This document shows, piece after piece, positions 44,211-52,927 of a DNA stretch of 64,000 nucleotides. This DNA comes from Clostridium sp. M62/1 (GTDB lineage: Bacteria; Bacillota; Clostridia; Lachnospirales; Lachnospiraceae). The notes under the pieces are model-generated. The model was not told the origin of the DNA, searched no databases, and was given only the letters and a program-made list of their open reading frames with translations. A program made the translations under genes and the position numbers. The DNA lies in contig NZ_CP085988.1 of the NCBI RefSeq assembly GCF_020736365.1, positions 603,501 through 667,500 on the forward strand, read 5' to 3'. Position 1 is the first letter of the stretch. Every line of letters begins with the position of its first letter.

Positions 44211-46324
44211 TTGACTACCTCGCGTAATGTGCGGCTCCAATCCTTCACTTTAACTGCCTCGTCAAACCAGTATTCTTTCAAAAGAGGTATCAGTTCATAT
44301 TCGACAACAGACCGCATCCATTCATCGTTGATGGTTGCGTTTGTACAGAAATAGCTATGTCCGATACAGAACCCCTCACCAAGCGAGTCATCGTTTGCAA
44401 TTACGTCGTTAAGCTGCTCAACTGTTGCAATGAGCCGGTCAAACTTCGGATTATTGACTTTCGTTCTGTATGCTCTGAATCCAGCAGACGAAAATGCCGG
44501 AGTAAGCTCAAAGAAAGCAAAACGACGTCTAAGTGCATAGTCCAGCATGGCGAGGCTACGGTCAGCAGTGTTCATCATGCCAATGATATAGACGTTACTC
44601 GGAATGGAGAACTGCTCATCTGCATATAGAAGCTGCAATTCGACACCGCGTTTATCACTCTCAATCAACATGAAGAGTTCGCCAAAAATCTTGCTGAGAT
44701 TGCCTCTGTTGATCTCGTCGATAATGAAAAAGTATGGACGATCATCCTCAGCAGCTTGCCTGCAAAACTCGTAGAATACGCCCTTTCGCAGTTCAAATCC
44801 TGTCTCCGTCGGGCGGAAACCCATGATGAAATCTTCATAGCTATAACTCTGATGAAACTGAACCATTTTCACACGGTTGGTGTCCTTTTCTCCCATGATA
44901 GAAAATGCCAGTCTTTTTGCTGCGAAGGTTTTTCCCACGCCCGGTGCGCCTTGCAGAATTACATTCTTTTTGGTTAAAAGCAGCGACTTGAGAACCTTAT
45001 ACCGATCTTCGTCCATATACACATCGGTCAGAAAATCATCGGCGGTGTATGGCTCGAAAGTGATTTCCTCATCAGCAGCATCGTCGAAGGTATCTTCGTG
45101 CTTGTCTCCGTCAATCATGTTTTGCAGCTTCTTGACGTAATCTGTGTAGGACGTAATATCCGTCAACGTTTTGATTGCACCCTGATCTGATAATTCCCAC
45201 TCGCCCTTATCTGTCCAGCGTACCTTTCGGGTATTGGCATATTGACCGCGTTCAGGATCAAAAATATATTCGCCTTCGACCAACCCGCGACCGAGGATCT
45301 GTTTTCTGCCTTTTTTAACAAAGACAACATCACCGGGTTTCAGCTCGTTTGCAAATTGCCATGTAGCAAGAACCTGATTCTTATATGAGCCAGTATCCCC
45401 GTAGACCTCTTTCATCTTTGCCCGCATTTCTTCCTTGGAGCTATATTCCATTAGATCGCCAAGGTCAGACCAGCCGATAGCCATAATCCCTTCGGCATAA
45501 TCATTCTCCCAATTTGCGGAGCCATCACCCGCTGCGTACAGCCAATAGTGTGTTGCAGTAGCGTCGGATGAAAGAGCTGTATCTGTGTTCTCCTTCGGAA
45601 TGATTCCATCAAAGATTTCATCGTCGAAGGATATATCAATGTTGTTCTCTTCGACGATCTTTTTGCATCCTCTACGAATGCTGTTAGACTTGTTGCCGGT
45701 TTGCTCGTAGTAATATTTAATGTTCTCCTGAGTGGCTTTTAGAGCATTGACCATTTGCTCCTGTCCGTAGTCTTTCCCAATGTGGACGATGAAGTAAACC
45801 GTAGTTTCAGTGTTGGACCTGCGAGTGTATTTTATGCCCTTCATCATGGACGCAAAGAGCATGATCGTCAGCTTGTGCGAGGTTTCTCCAAAGCACGGGA
45901 CCTCCTGACACATGGCTTTTACAGCAGCGTCCATCTCCATTGTGCCATCATAAACCATCTTAGCATATTTGTAGACAATGACTTCGCAGTCATATTCATA
46001 ACCGATATACGTCTTGACGCCGCCCTTAGAATCAATAAATTCTTTCAGCCGCTTCAAATCTCTATAATACTGTGCAGTGCGTTCGTCTGCTCGATCAGAC
46101 ATTACTTCTTGTTTTAGGTAGTCGAAGATTTCGCCCTTCGCTTTCTCCATAGAGGCATCACTTTCAAAACACTTCCAGAAGGACAGCGCAATAGTGTTTT
46201 GATACAGATAGAACGCATCGGAAACATGGGTGCTGATAGTCGGGTCAGCCCAGTCCGGGTGAGTTTCCCGTAAGTATTCTCTGTATTCTTTTCGGACTTT
46301 GCTTATCGTTACGCCAATGTCCAT
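44207..46324 (-). CDS. mcrB: McrB-type AAA+ GTPase with an EVE modified-base reader domain
   Basis: A 705-aa motor subunit. Residues 1-235 are not recognised. Residues about 262-400 resemble an EVE domain (HYWLYAAGDGSANWENDYAEG, then GDVVFVKKG), a fold that reads modified cytosines. The AAA+ module has Walker A GAPGVGKT, Walker B FFIIDEINRG and the McrB signature MNTADRSLAMLD. ATG 46324 has AAAGGAGG upstream. With McrC it should form a type IV restriction system acting on modified DNA. Confidence 0.92.
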   Translation of the reverse strand: MDIGVTISKVRKEYREYLRETHPDWADPTISTHVSDAFYLYQNTIALSFWKCFESDASMEKAKGEIFDYLKQEVMSDRADERTAQYYRDLKRLKEFIDSKGGVKTYIGYEYDCEVIVYKYAKMVYDGTMEMDAAVKAMCQEVPCFGETSHKLTIMLFASMMKGIKYTRRSNTETTVYFIVHIGKDYGQEQMVNALKATQENIKYYYEQTGNKSNSIRRGCKKIVEENNIDISFDDEIFDGIIPKENTDTALSSDATATHYWLYAAGDGSANWENDYAEGIMAIGWSDLGDLMEYSSKEEMRAKMKEVYGDTGSYKNQVLATWQFANELKPGDVVFVKKGRKQILGRGLVEGEYIFDPERGQYANTRKVRWTDKGEWELSDQGAIKTLTDITSYTDYVKKLQNMIDGDKHEDTFDDAADEEITFEPYTADDFLTDVYMDEDRYKVLKSLLLTKKNVILQGAPGVGKTFAAKRLAFSIMGEKDTNRVKMVQFHQSYSYEDFIMGFRPTETGFELRKGVFYEFCRQAAEDDRPYFFIIDEINRGNLSKIFGELFMLIESDKRGVELQLLYADEQFSIPSNVYIIGMMNTADRSLAMLDYALRRRFAFFELTPAFSSAGFRAYRTKVNNPKFDRLIATVEQLNDVIANDDSLGEGFCIGHSYFCTNATINDEWMRSVVEYELIPLLKEYWFDEAVKVKDWSRTLREVVK

Positions 46325-46419
46325 CTGTTATCCTCCTTTTTTTGTAACAGTCCTGCTACGCACAAACATTTAATTCGTCTCCACTGGTATATAAAAAAGC
46401 CGCACGGAAAAAGGACCTA

Positions 46420-46629
46420 TCAGTTGTCCGTCCGCACAGCCTCACAAATATCTCCGATGTCGCAATTCAAATAGCCGCAGATGCGCAGCAAAATAGAGAG
46501 GGACACTTCTTCCCCCTTATTCAGTTTCGTCCATGTTCCGGATGCAAGGTTAAGCTCTTGCCGGAAGGTGGACTTCTTTATGTCCCGCTCTAACAGGAGC
46601 ATCCAAAGTTTTTTGTAGCTGATTCCCAT
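46420..46629 (-). CDS. Small Xre-type regulator upstream of mcrB
   Basis: A 69-aa single-domain Cro/CI helix-turn-helix protein (SYKKLWMLLLERDIKKSTFRQ, then LSILLRICGYLNCDIGDICE). I chose ATG 46629, 8 nt after AAAGGGG, rather than ATG 46650. It is read from a strong promoter just upstream and lies 95 bp before mcrB in the same direction, so it is well placed to control the restriction operon during establishment. Confidence 0.85.
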   Translation of the reverse strand: MGISYKKLWMLLLERDIKKSTFRQELNLASGTWTKLNKGEEVSLSILLRICGYLNCDIGDICEAVRTDN

Positions 46630-46673
46630 GATACGCACCCCTTTACTCATCCGCTAATCATGACTTCCATTCT

Positions 46674-46702
46674 ATTATACACGAAAACCTCTTTGAATGC
46701 AA
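46674..46702 (-). promoter_or_regulatory. Promoter of the Xre regulator and probably the restriction operon
   Basis: TTGCAT (46697-46702), 17-bp spacer, TATAAT (46674-46679) on the minus strand, 45 bp before the regulator start. Confidence 0.8.
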
Positions 46703-46764
46703 TTATCTCATGCACAAGTTCACAAAAAAGATGCAAGTTCTTGATGGTTTTGATTTTCAAAAAG

Positions 46765-46797
46765 GGCAAGGCAGTTATTCATGAAAGCTGCCTTGCC
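46765..46797 (-). terminator. Terminator after the relaxase gene
   Basis: GGCAAGGCAG and CTGCCTTGCC form a 10-bp stem 9 bp past the relaxase stop. A CTTTTT run follows on the minus strand. Confidence 0.8.
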
Positions 46798-46805
46798 GTT
46801 TCTCT

Positions 46806-48173
46806 TTATTCGCGCTGTGAATTGCGTTGATACTCTTGGTCGCGCTCTGCGTTTGGCTTGAGGAAATCATCCACGTTTGCCTTCAATGTGTCGATCATCC
46901 TTGCTTCCTTTTTGAGCTTTGCGCGTTCATCGTAGAGCCGCTGCTGCTCATCGAGAAGACGCTGCTGTTCTGCTTGCAGCGTCTTTAAGCTCGGCAGTTT
47001 TTCATCGCCTTGCATGGCAAGCAGTGTACTCCGCGCCGCCTCAAAGATCACAAGCTCGGCTTCGTGCTTTGCCTTGAAACCAGTCTTATCTTTTTCCTTC
47101 TGGAAGGCGTTATAGACAGGCTTGAGACGCTGATAATTGGAGATGTTTTTGATAAGCGGCTGGACTTCCCGCAGTCGCGCTTCAACGCCTTTCAGTTCCT
47201 TGCCGGTGCGGTCATAGGAGCTATGAACATCCTCGACCTTCTTCTCAAGATCGGCGTATTGGAGCAAGTTGTTTTCCGTGAGATAGTTGAGTGTCCGTGC
47301 CGCTTCCTTGAGGATCGTGAGCTTGGCTTTATACTCATAGCCCTTGCTGTCGATGAGCCTGATCCGCTCCTGAATATCTCCGATGAGAGAGATGCTTTTC
47401 GGTACGGTCTGTCTCTGACTTCTTCGGGGCGTCCGTCCAGCAATTCGTTCCTTAATGCGTTCCTCGGTGTAGTTTTCTCCGATGGTCTTAGAACGGGTAA
47501 ACCGCTCCTGACCTTCAGCGCGGAAGGAGATGTATTTGCCGGTCTTAATTTCATAACCGGCTTCCTGCATGAGCCGCAGAAAGTCATCGTAGTCCTTTGC
47601 TGTGATAACAAGCCGGTCGATGGTCTGCTTGAGTTTTTGCTTCCAGCTCGTGCCGCGTTTGGCTTCGGTATATTCCTTGTAGTCCATGCCCTTGTTCTGC
47701 GACGGAGGGATCACAGACAGCCCGTGTTCCTTGCATATCTCATCACTGAGCTGACGCAGTTCCCGATAGGTTCTCTTGTTGCTCCGGTAGGCATGATAGT
47801 CCACATAATTTACGGCATTGAAGATGATGTGATTATGACAATGCCCCTTGTCGATGTGGGTAGCAATCACATACTCGTACTTGCCCTTGAGCCATTCGTC
47901 CGCAAGCTGTTTCCCGACTTCGTGAGCTTCTTCCGGCGTCACTTCACCGATGTCAAAGGACTGGATCAAATGACGGGCAAGCACCTTCGGCATCTGCATT
48001 CCTTGCTGCACTGCAAGGTTTCTCGTCCACTCAAATTCCTTCGCCGCTGCGTCGCTTGCAGCGCATCCATAGGACGAAACATAGAAAGCATCGTCGGTTT
48101 TCTGCGGGTCGAGAATGTAGGCAATAGCCTTGTTTACAGTTCCTCGGATTGGCTTGATTTTAGTAACTGCCAT
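46806..48173 (-). CDS. MOBP-type relaxase (MobA/MobL)
   Basis: A 455-aa relaxase that nicks oriT and stays bound to the transferred strand. The three-histidine metal motif is HIDKGHCHNHII near residues 106-117; the catalytic Tyr is probably in the N-terminal segment (AIAYILDP or YVSSYG). The C-terminal 200 residues are Arg/Lys-rich coiled coil. It overlaps mobC by 40 bp. This is the relaxase expected to work with the VirD4 and PcfB genes 35 kb away in the same ICE. Confidence 0.93.
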   Translation of the reverse strand: MAVTKIKPIRGTVNKAIAYILDPQKTDDAFYVSSYGCAASDAAAKEFEWTRNLAVQQGMQMPKVLARHLIQSFDIGEVTPEEAHEVGKQLADEWLKGKYEYVIATHIDKGHCHNHIIFNAVNYVDYHAYRSNKRTYRELRQLSDEICKEHGLSVIPPSQNKGMDYKEYTEAKRGTSWKQKLKQTIDRLVITAKDYDDFLRLMQEAGYEIKTGKYISFRAEGQERFTRSKTIGENYTEERIKERIAGRTPRRSQRQTVPKSISLIGDIQERIRLIDSKGYEYKAKLTILKEAARTLNYLTENNLLQYADLEKKVEDVHSSYDRTGKELKGVEARLREVQPLIKNISNYQRLKPVYNAFQKEKDKTGFKAKHEAELVIFEAARSTLLAMQGDEKLPSLKTLQAEQQRLLDEQQRLYDERAKLKKEARMIDTLKANVDDFLKPNAERDQEYQRNSQRE

Positions 48174-48463
48174 ATCTCACCCTGCCTTTCTTTCAGCTCT
48201 GTAATATCGTCCGCATAAAAGTGCCCGGTGGAGTTGATGCGGCGGCAAATCTGATTGATGTTTGAGGCAACACGGCTGACTGCGGCGGCAAGTTTCTTCT
48301 GCTGCGTGTAGTCCACCTTGATGATATAGCCGTCAATCGCCATCTTCCGGAGATATGCTCCCATGTTCTTTGTTCCAAGCTGCGCCATCTTTGCCTTGAT
48401 AATTCTTTTCTCATCGTCGGAGACGAAGAAGAGTATCTGATTTGGTCGCGTCCTGTTTGCCAT
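48134..48463 (-). CDS. mobC: MobC-type relaxosome accessory protein
   Basis: A 109-aa MobC protein. It contains a ribbon-helix-helix-like N-terminus (LFFVSDDEKRIIKAKMAQLG) and the conserved AVSRVASNINQICRRIN segment. MobC helps the relaxase open oriT. I chose ATG 48463 with AAAGGACGG upstream; the frame extends 17 codons further but those are not conserved. The non-coding region upstream holds the candidate oriT. Confidence 0.9.
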   Translation of the reverse strand: MANRTRPNQILFFVSDDEKRIIKAKMAQLGTKNMGAYLRKMAIDGYIIKVDYTQQKKLAAAVSRVASNINQICRRINSTGHFYADDITELKERQGEIWQLLKSSQSEEL

Positions 48464-48495
48464 AGGCGTTCCGTCCTTTCGCAAAGGAAGAGGGT

Positions 48496-48677
48496 TTGGG
48501 AGACTTCCCAACAAGCATTTTTTCGATTAAGGGGAGGGTTTCCTTAATCGGAAATCGCCGTGTGTATATACACCGGCTGTGCTTGCTATTCTCTAAAATC
48601 GTATTCCCTCGTAGAGACTCCTCGTAAAATACCCCTTCACTTTACAACGGACATTCTTTGAGAAAAAAACAGGGGTC
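48496..48677 (-). other. Candidate origin of transfer (oriT)
   Basis: Non-coding 180 bp directly upstream of mobC, rich in hairpins. TTGGGA/TCCCAA at 48496-48511, CGATTAAGG/CCTTAATCG at 48524-48550, a near-perfect palindrome around GTGTATATACAC at 48557-48577, repeated ACGAG/CTCGT motifs near 48610-48624, and the 47-bp sequence at 48631-48677. Location, inverted repeats and lack of genes fit an oriT; the nick position is not known. Confidence 0.55.
48631..48677 (-). repeat. 47-bp long-distance inverted repeat, left copy
   Basis: Matches the reverse complement of 61525-61571 at 45 of 47 positions. The shared core on the minus strand includes GTCCGTTGTAAAGTGAAGGG. Confidence 0.85.
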
Positions 48678-48693
48678 TATGAGAAGAAATCTC

Positions 48694-49338
48694 TTATTTC
48701 CTTGACTCGTAGTCCTCGTCGATACGCTTTTTCCAATTCGTACCCAGAGGTACGCTGCAACGGACAGCAGAAACCGCTTCACTCAGAACCTCATAGTTGA
48801 GCTGCGTTCCCTTATGGTCAGAGTGATAATTGACCGCTCGGTCTGCTCCAATACCGAAGTGCTTTGCCGTTTCAACTGCGTCAATATTTGCGCCGAGGAA
48901 TAGAAACTCCCAGCCGTACTTTTCCTTCTGCCGCTCGATCATTTTCTTAACTGTCTCGCTGTCATAACGGCGGCTTGCATTCTCCATGCCGTCCGTTGTG
49001 ATGACGAACAGCGTATGTTCAGGGACATCCTCATTTCTTGCGTACTTGTGGACATTCCCAATGTGATGAATTGCTCCGCCGATAGCATCCAGAAGGGCAG
49101 TACATCCGCGAACGGAATAGTCCCTGTCGGTCATCGGCTCCACCTTCTGAACCGGCACACGGTCATGGATAACCTCGCTCACGTTGTCAAAGAGAACGGT
49201 AGAGATCAATGCCTCGCCATTCTCTTTTTTCTGCTTTTCAATCATGGAGTTGAATCCTCCGATGGTGTCTGTTTCCAGTCCGCTCATAGAGCCGCTGCGA
49301 TCAAGGATGAATACGATCTCCGTCATGTTCTTTCTCAT
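48694..49338 (-). CDS. VWA-domain protein
   Basis: A 214-aa protein made almost entirely of a von Willebrand A domain. The metal-ion site reads DRSGSMSG (D-x-S-x-S) near residue 11, followed by the conserved Thr and Asp (TALLDAIGGAI; TTDGMENAS). Such single-domain VWA proteins occur in many ICEs and phages; partner and role are unknown. The start is ATG 49338 behind GGAGG, after a terminator that ends the upstream yolD transcript. Confidence 0.85.
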   Translation of the reverse strand: MRKNMTEIVFILDRSGSMSGLETDTIGGFNSMIEKQKKENGEALISTVLFDNVSEVIHDRVPVQKVEPMTDRDYSVRGCTALLDAIGGAIHHIGNVHKYARNEDVPEHTLFVITTDGMENASRRYDSETVKKMIERQKEKYGWEFLFLGANIDAVETAKHFGIGADRAVNYHSDHKGTQLNYEVLSEAVSAVRCSVPLGTNWKKRIDEDYESRK

Positions 49339-49356
49339 GTTTTGTACCTCCGTATA

Positions 49357-49394
49357 TAAAAAAATGACTGCTTGGTGTCTCACCTTACAGTCAT
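49357..49394 (-). terminator. Terminator between yolD and the VWA gene
   Basis: ATGACTG/CAGTCAT stem with inner GGTG/CACC, followed on the minus strand by seven T. Confidence 0.75.
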
Positions 49395-49439
49395 ATTGTA
49401 CTTCGGTATTCACTTCATTTGGTCGCATGGCAAGCGACA

Positions 49440-49862
49440 TTATTCTAAGGATAAGAACAGCTCTCCGTCAATGCTTAGGATGTCATCCATCGGAATCTTC
49501 GTGCCGTCCTGCATGGTAATTAGGCGCTCAAAGTCATCAACCTTTATGACTGCGCCGGTTGCAGTTACATACGCACCGCCAGCTTTGCGCTCATCAGGTT
49601 TGAAGTAGGTTATTTCAACCTCCGGCTCTTCATCAAGGGCATCCATGAGAAGCTGATACCTCATGTTCAAAGCGGTCAAGGCTCCCTCATCAAGCTCAAT
49701 CCTTTCGTCGGTCAGACGTCCGGTTTCCTTGATTGCAGAATCATAGCCGGTGAGGGCGGCAAAGGGCGCAAACTGCGCTGCACGATCTGACATCGGCATT
49801 TGTGGTCGCGTTTTGGAAACGTGATGAGGAAGTCCCATGATCTCGTCGTATTTTCCGTTCAC
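49440..49862 (-). CDS. YolD-like protein
   Basis: A 140-aa YolD-like protein. The N-terminal signature is RAAQFAPFAALTGYDSAIKETGR and the C-terminal half contains a WYL/YolD-type beta domain with ITMQDGTKIPMDDILSI. YolD proteins are encoded next to error-prone polymerases and are thought to act with them. The start overlaps the polymerase stop (ATGA), so the pair is translationally coupled. Confidence 0.85.
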   Translation of the reverse strand: MNGKYDEIMGLPHHVSKTRPQMPMSDRAAQFAPFAALTGYDSAIKETGRLTDERIELDEGALTALNMRYQLLMDALDEEPEVEITYFKPDERKAGGAYVTATGAVIKVDDFERLITMQDGTKIPMDDILSIDGELFLSLE

Positions 49863-51367
49863 GCCTTATGCCCTCCAATCTGCGCATTGCGGTCTTTCGC
49901 GGTTGCGCCTTCTTCAAGATTCATCGCCTTGAGGATGGCGTTCTTTCCGTACTTCTTTTTGATTGCAAGCGTGGCGGCTTGTATTTTCCGCTCACGTTCC
50001 AAGGCGGCGTCCTCGGCTTTCTGTTTTTCCTCTTCGGCAGCATAGTCAGTGAAAAGGTCAAGCTGGACAGCACCGTCATTTTTCTTCGGCGCGTCCGCTT
50101 CCGGCAGGACATGATTTGCTACAACATACATACGGCGGACAAGCAGATTCTTGTCCACGATCCGGTCAAACAGCTCTGACACAGCACACATTATTTTGCG
50201 GGTAGAGGATGTGTGACCGTCGAGGTTAATAGAGCCGTGCGCCTGTTTGGGAATCTCCCGACCGTAGGGGTCTTTCTCCACCGCGCCGTGATACTTTGCC
50301 CGTCGTGCAGGATCGGTCAGGTTCTCAATGTCGTAGCCAACTGTGAGAACCATCTGATCGGTGACAAGCCCCTTGTCCACCAAGTCCAGCACAAGCAAGT
50401 CCGTCATTTCCCGGACAACCAGCTTCGCCTTCTGCGGCTCATAGGGACAGTGCAATACCTGACCGGAACTGAGGCTGTTGGAGCTGGGACGGTATGCCTT
50501 GATCGCTTCAATGGTCGTGGGCTCCCAGCCCCACGCATGGTCGATGAGCAATTCCGCATTCTTGCCGAACAGCTTGTAAAGCAAGTCCTCGTTCCGCTCT
50601 GAACAGAGGGCAACATCGCCCATTGTGAACATCCCATTCTGCTCAAGTTTCTTGGCAATACCTCGACCCACGCGCCAGAAATCCGTGAGAGGCTGGTGCG
50701 CCCAAAGCTCACGCCGGAACTTCATTTCATCCAGTTCGGCTATTCGGACGCCGTTTTTGTCGGCGGGGATGTGCTTCGCTACAATGTCCATTGCCACTTT
50801 GCAGAGAAAGAGGTTCGTGCCAATTCCTGCGGTTGCTGTGATGCCGGTTGTTTCAAGCACATCGAGGATGATCTTCATGGCGAGGTCATGTGCCGAGAGC
50901 TTGTAAGTATTCAGGTAGTCCGTCACGTCCATGAACACCTCGTCGATGGAGTAGACTACGATGTCCTCCGGCGCGATATACTTGAGGTAGACCTGATAGA
51001 TGCGGGTGCTGTACTCCATGTAGTACGCCATCCGAGGCGGCGCGATGATGAAGTCAATCGCCAGAGACGGATCTGCTTGCAGCTCTGAGAAGAAGTGCGA
51101 CGAGCCTTCCAGTCTGCGTCCCGGTGCGTCGTGCTGCCGTCCGGCATTTGCTTCCTTCACGCGCTGCTTGACTTCAAACAGCCGCCCGCGTCCGGAAATG
51201 CCGTAGCTTTTGAGGGAGGGCGTGACGGCAAGGCAGATGGTCTTGTCCGTCCGGCTCTCATCCGCAACGACGAGATTTGTGTCCAGAGGATCTAAGCCGC
51301 GCTCCCGGCACTCCACGGAGGCGTAGAAGGATTTCAGGTCGATTGCGATGTAAGTGTGTTGTTTCAC
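49859..51367 (-). CDS. Y-family DNA polymerase (UmuC/UvrX type)
   Basis: A 502-aa translesion polymerase. Catalytic acidic residues appear in AIDLKSFYASVE and YSIDEVFMDVT; helix-hairpin-helix residues follow (HQPLTDFWRVGRGIAKKLEQ). The C-terminus has QLDLF, a beta-clamp binding motif. It is probably used to copy damaged or single-stranded ICE DNA. No clear LexA box was found upstream. Confidence 0.93.
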   Translation of the reverse strand: MKQHTYIAIDLKSFYASVECRERGLDPLDTNLVVADESRTDKTICLAVTPSLKSYGISGRGRLFEVKQRVKEANAGRQHDAPGRRLEGSSHFFSELQADPSLAIDFIIAPPRMAYYMEYSTRIYQVYLKYIAPEDIVVYSIDEVFMDVTDYLNTYKLSAHDLAMKIILDVLETTGITATAGIGTNLFLCKVAMDIVAKHIPADKNGVRIAELDEMKFRRELWAHQPLTDFWRVGRGIAKKLEQNGMFTMGDVALCSERNEDLLYKLFGKNAELLIDHAWGWEPTTIEAIKAYRPSSNSLSSGQVLHCPYEPQKAKLVVREMTDLLVLDLVDKGLVTDQMVLTVGYDIENLTDPARRAKYHGAVEKDPYGREIPKQAHGSINLDGHTSSTRKIMCAVSELFDRIVDKNLLVRRMYVVANHVLPEADAPKKNDGAVQLDLFTDYAAEEEKQKAEDAALERERKIQAATLAIKKKYGKNAILKAMNLEEGATAKDRNAQIGGHKA

Positions 51368-51389
51368 CTTCTTTGCCTCCGCTTTCTTC

Positions 51390-52922
51390 TTAGATCAGCC
51401 CTAATGACATTTCATTGGAGCTTTTAATGTTGAATACGATACGCCATTCAATATCACCCTCCACCGGCTCAAAGTGTAGAGAGGAACAAACTGCATGAAG
51501 TTTTTCTTTTGAGCTGTCTCCACACACGATTGCGATTGGACCGTCCGCTCCGCCGATAATGCCGATACAAGCAATATCGTTTCGTGCCTCTGGTGCATAG
51601 CGGTCAGAGCATGGCGCAATTTCCAAAGGCTTGTCCCCCTCAGCGCAATCACAGATCGTAACATCGCTGTCAGGTTCAGGAGAAAGTGTATAGCTCATAG
51701 CAGTAAAATGCGTAGGATAAAACCAGCGGTCAGAACCGTAACGCTTTTCGGAAATTGTCTGCTGCTCTAATTCCTGTACAGTCAATGTGTATTTTTTTCC
51801 ACTGACCGGATGGAGGAAAGAAAACGAATCACCGGGAGCGTGTGCCTTGAAATGTGGTCCCGGGACACGACACGACTGCTGCTCCATTGTAAGGGAGAGG
51901 GCTTTTATTTCAGGACGGCGTTTGCTTGTCCACGGAAAAGCTGCCCGAAAAATCATCCATCCATAGGATGTATCCAAATCATAGTGTTCCAATGCCCACT
52001 TTGCTTCCGCTTCATTGATCACCCCGTCTGGCAAACATGGATTAAAGACCACGGAACAGCCGTGGGAGGTCAGCATTGTTTTCCCGTTCAATTCCAAACG
52101 AGGAATAAAGTCAAGGCAAAGTGGATTGTCTAAATCTATCTGCATTTGCTGCTCCTGCGTGAAGTATTCGCAGGAGTCGTTTTCGGGGTGTAAATCCCAT
52201 TTAGTTATGAACTTGCGAATGTCTTCTTCCGGGGTACGCATACAAAAGTCCATGACGAGTCCCTTGCTGCAAGAATACGCCGCAGGAATAACCCAATGAT
52301 GCCTCGCCCAGTCAAATTGCTTATTCAACCGGATTTCCGTTCCGGCATGGTCTTTTCCCGAATGTCCCCAGAAGTTTCCCTCAAAGTAGACCTTCCACTC
52401 AGGCATGGTCGGTTCTGCTTCTGGGTTCATATCAACATCATAATAGTCCTCGGTGTACTTGATCTTACTATAATCAAAAGATGCTTGCAGCTTTTTGATG
52501 TATACCCACGGCTGTTCCATAGGCGTCAATTTCATTTTCTCAGCAAGCTCTGATAGCGTTCTTTGCTGATCCTGCGTTGGAGGGTTGTCCTGCAAAAAGG
52601 CTTCAAACTGGGCTTTATCCCACATCCACGCCTGTTCCAGCGCTGCCGAATCACTGCAAGCAAGGAGCAACCTCAGAAAGTCTTCAAAATCGTTTGCCAG
52701 CGGATGAACAAAATCCGGAGCCGAGTTCATGGGACTGACGGAAAATACCATACCGCCAAAGTCTCGAACAAAGCAGAAGTGGATGCCGTCCACACCCGCC
52801 CAGCCAAAAATAGATGCACCTTTTGGCGTGCAAAAGTACGGGTTGTTATCTTCACGACGCTCCACCCCTACGGGCGAAAGGTCAATACCACTTCGCAAAA
52901 ATTTCTGAAACACTTTATCCAT
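51390..52922 (-). CDS. Large uncharacterised protein with a GIIGGADGP motif
   Basis: A 510-aa soluble protein of unknown function. The N-terminus (LRSGIDLSPVG ... GWAGVDGIHFCFV) resembles uncharacterised SMI1/SUKH-like or YwqG-like proteins only loosely. Near the C-terminus (about residues 454-465) is GIIGGADGPIAI, a motif best known from the beta subunit of Na+-translocating decarboxylases, but there are no membrane segments, so that function is excluded. It is 6 bp from the macrodomain gene. Confidence 0.65.
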   Translation of the reverse strand: MDKVFQKFLRSGIDLSPVGVERREDNNPYFCTPKGASIFGWAGVDGIHFCFVRDFGGMVFSVSPMNSAPDFVHPLANDFEDFLRLLLACSDSAALEQAWMWDKAQFEAFLQDNPPTQDQQRTLSELAEKMKLTPMEQPWVYIKKLQASFDYSKIKYTEDYYDVDMNPEAEPTMPEWKVYFEGNFWGHSGKDHAGTEIRLNKQFDWARHHWVIPAAYSCSKGLVMDFCMRTPEEDIRKFITKWDLHPENDSCEYFTQEQQMQIDLDNPLCLDFIPRLELNGKTMLTSHGCSVVFNPCLPDGVINEAEAKWALEHYDLDTSYGWMIFRAAFPWTSKRRPEIKALSLTMEQQSCRVPGPHFKAHAPGDSFSFLHPVSGKKYTLTVQELEQQTISEKRYGSDRWFYPTHFTAMSYTLSPEPDSDVTICDCAEGDKPLEIAPCSDRYAPEARNDIACIGIIGGADGPIAIVCGDSSKEKLHAVCSSLHFEPVEGDIEWRIVFNIKSSNEMSLGLI

Positions 52923-52927
52923 AGACC

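Noticed and set aside
51390..52922. Sodium-translocating decarboxylase beta subunit
   Set aside because: Only the GIIGGADGP motif matches; the protein has no transmembrane segments.
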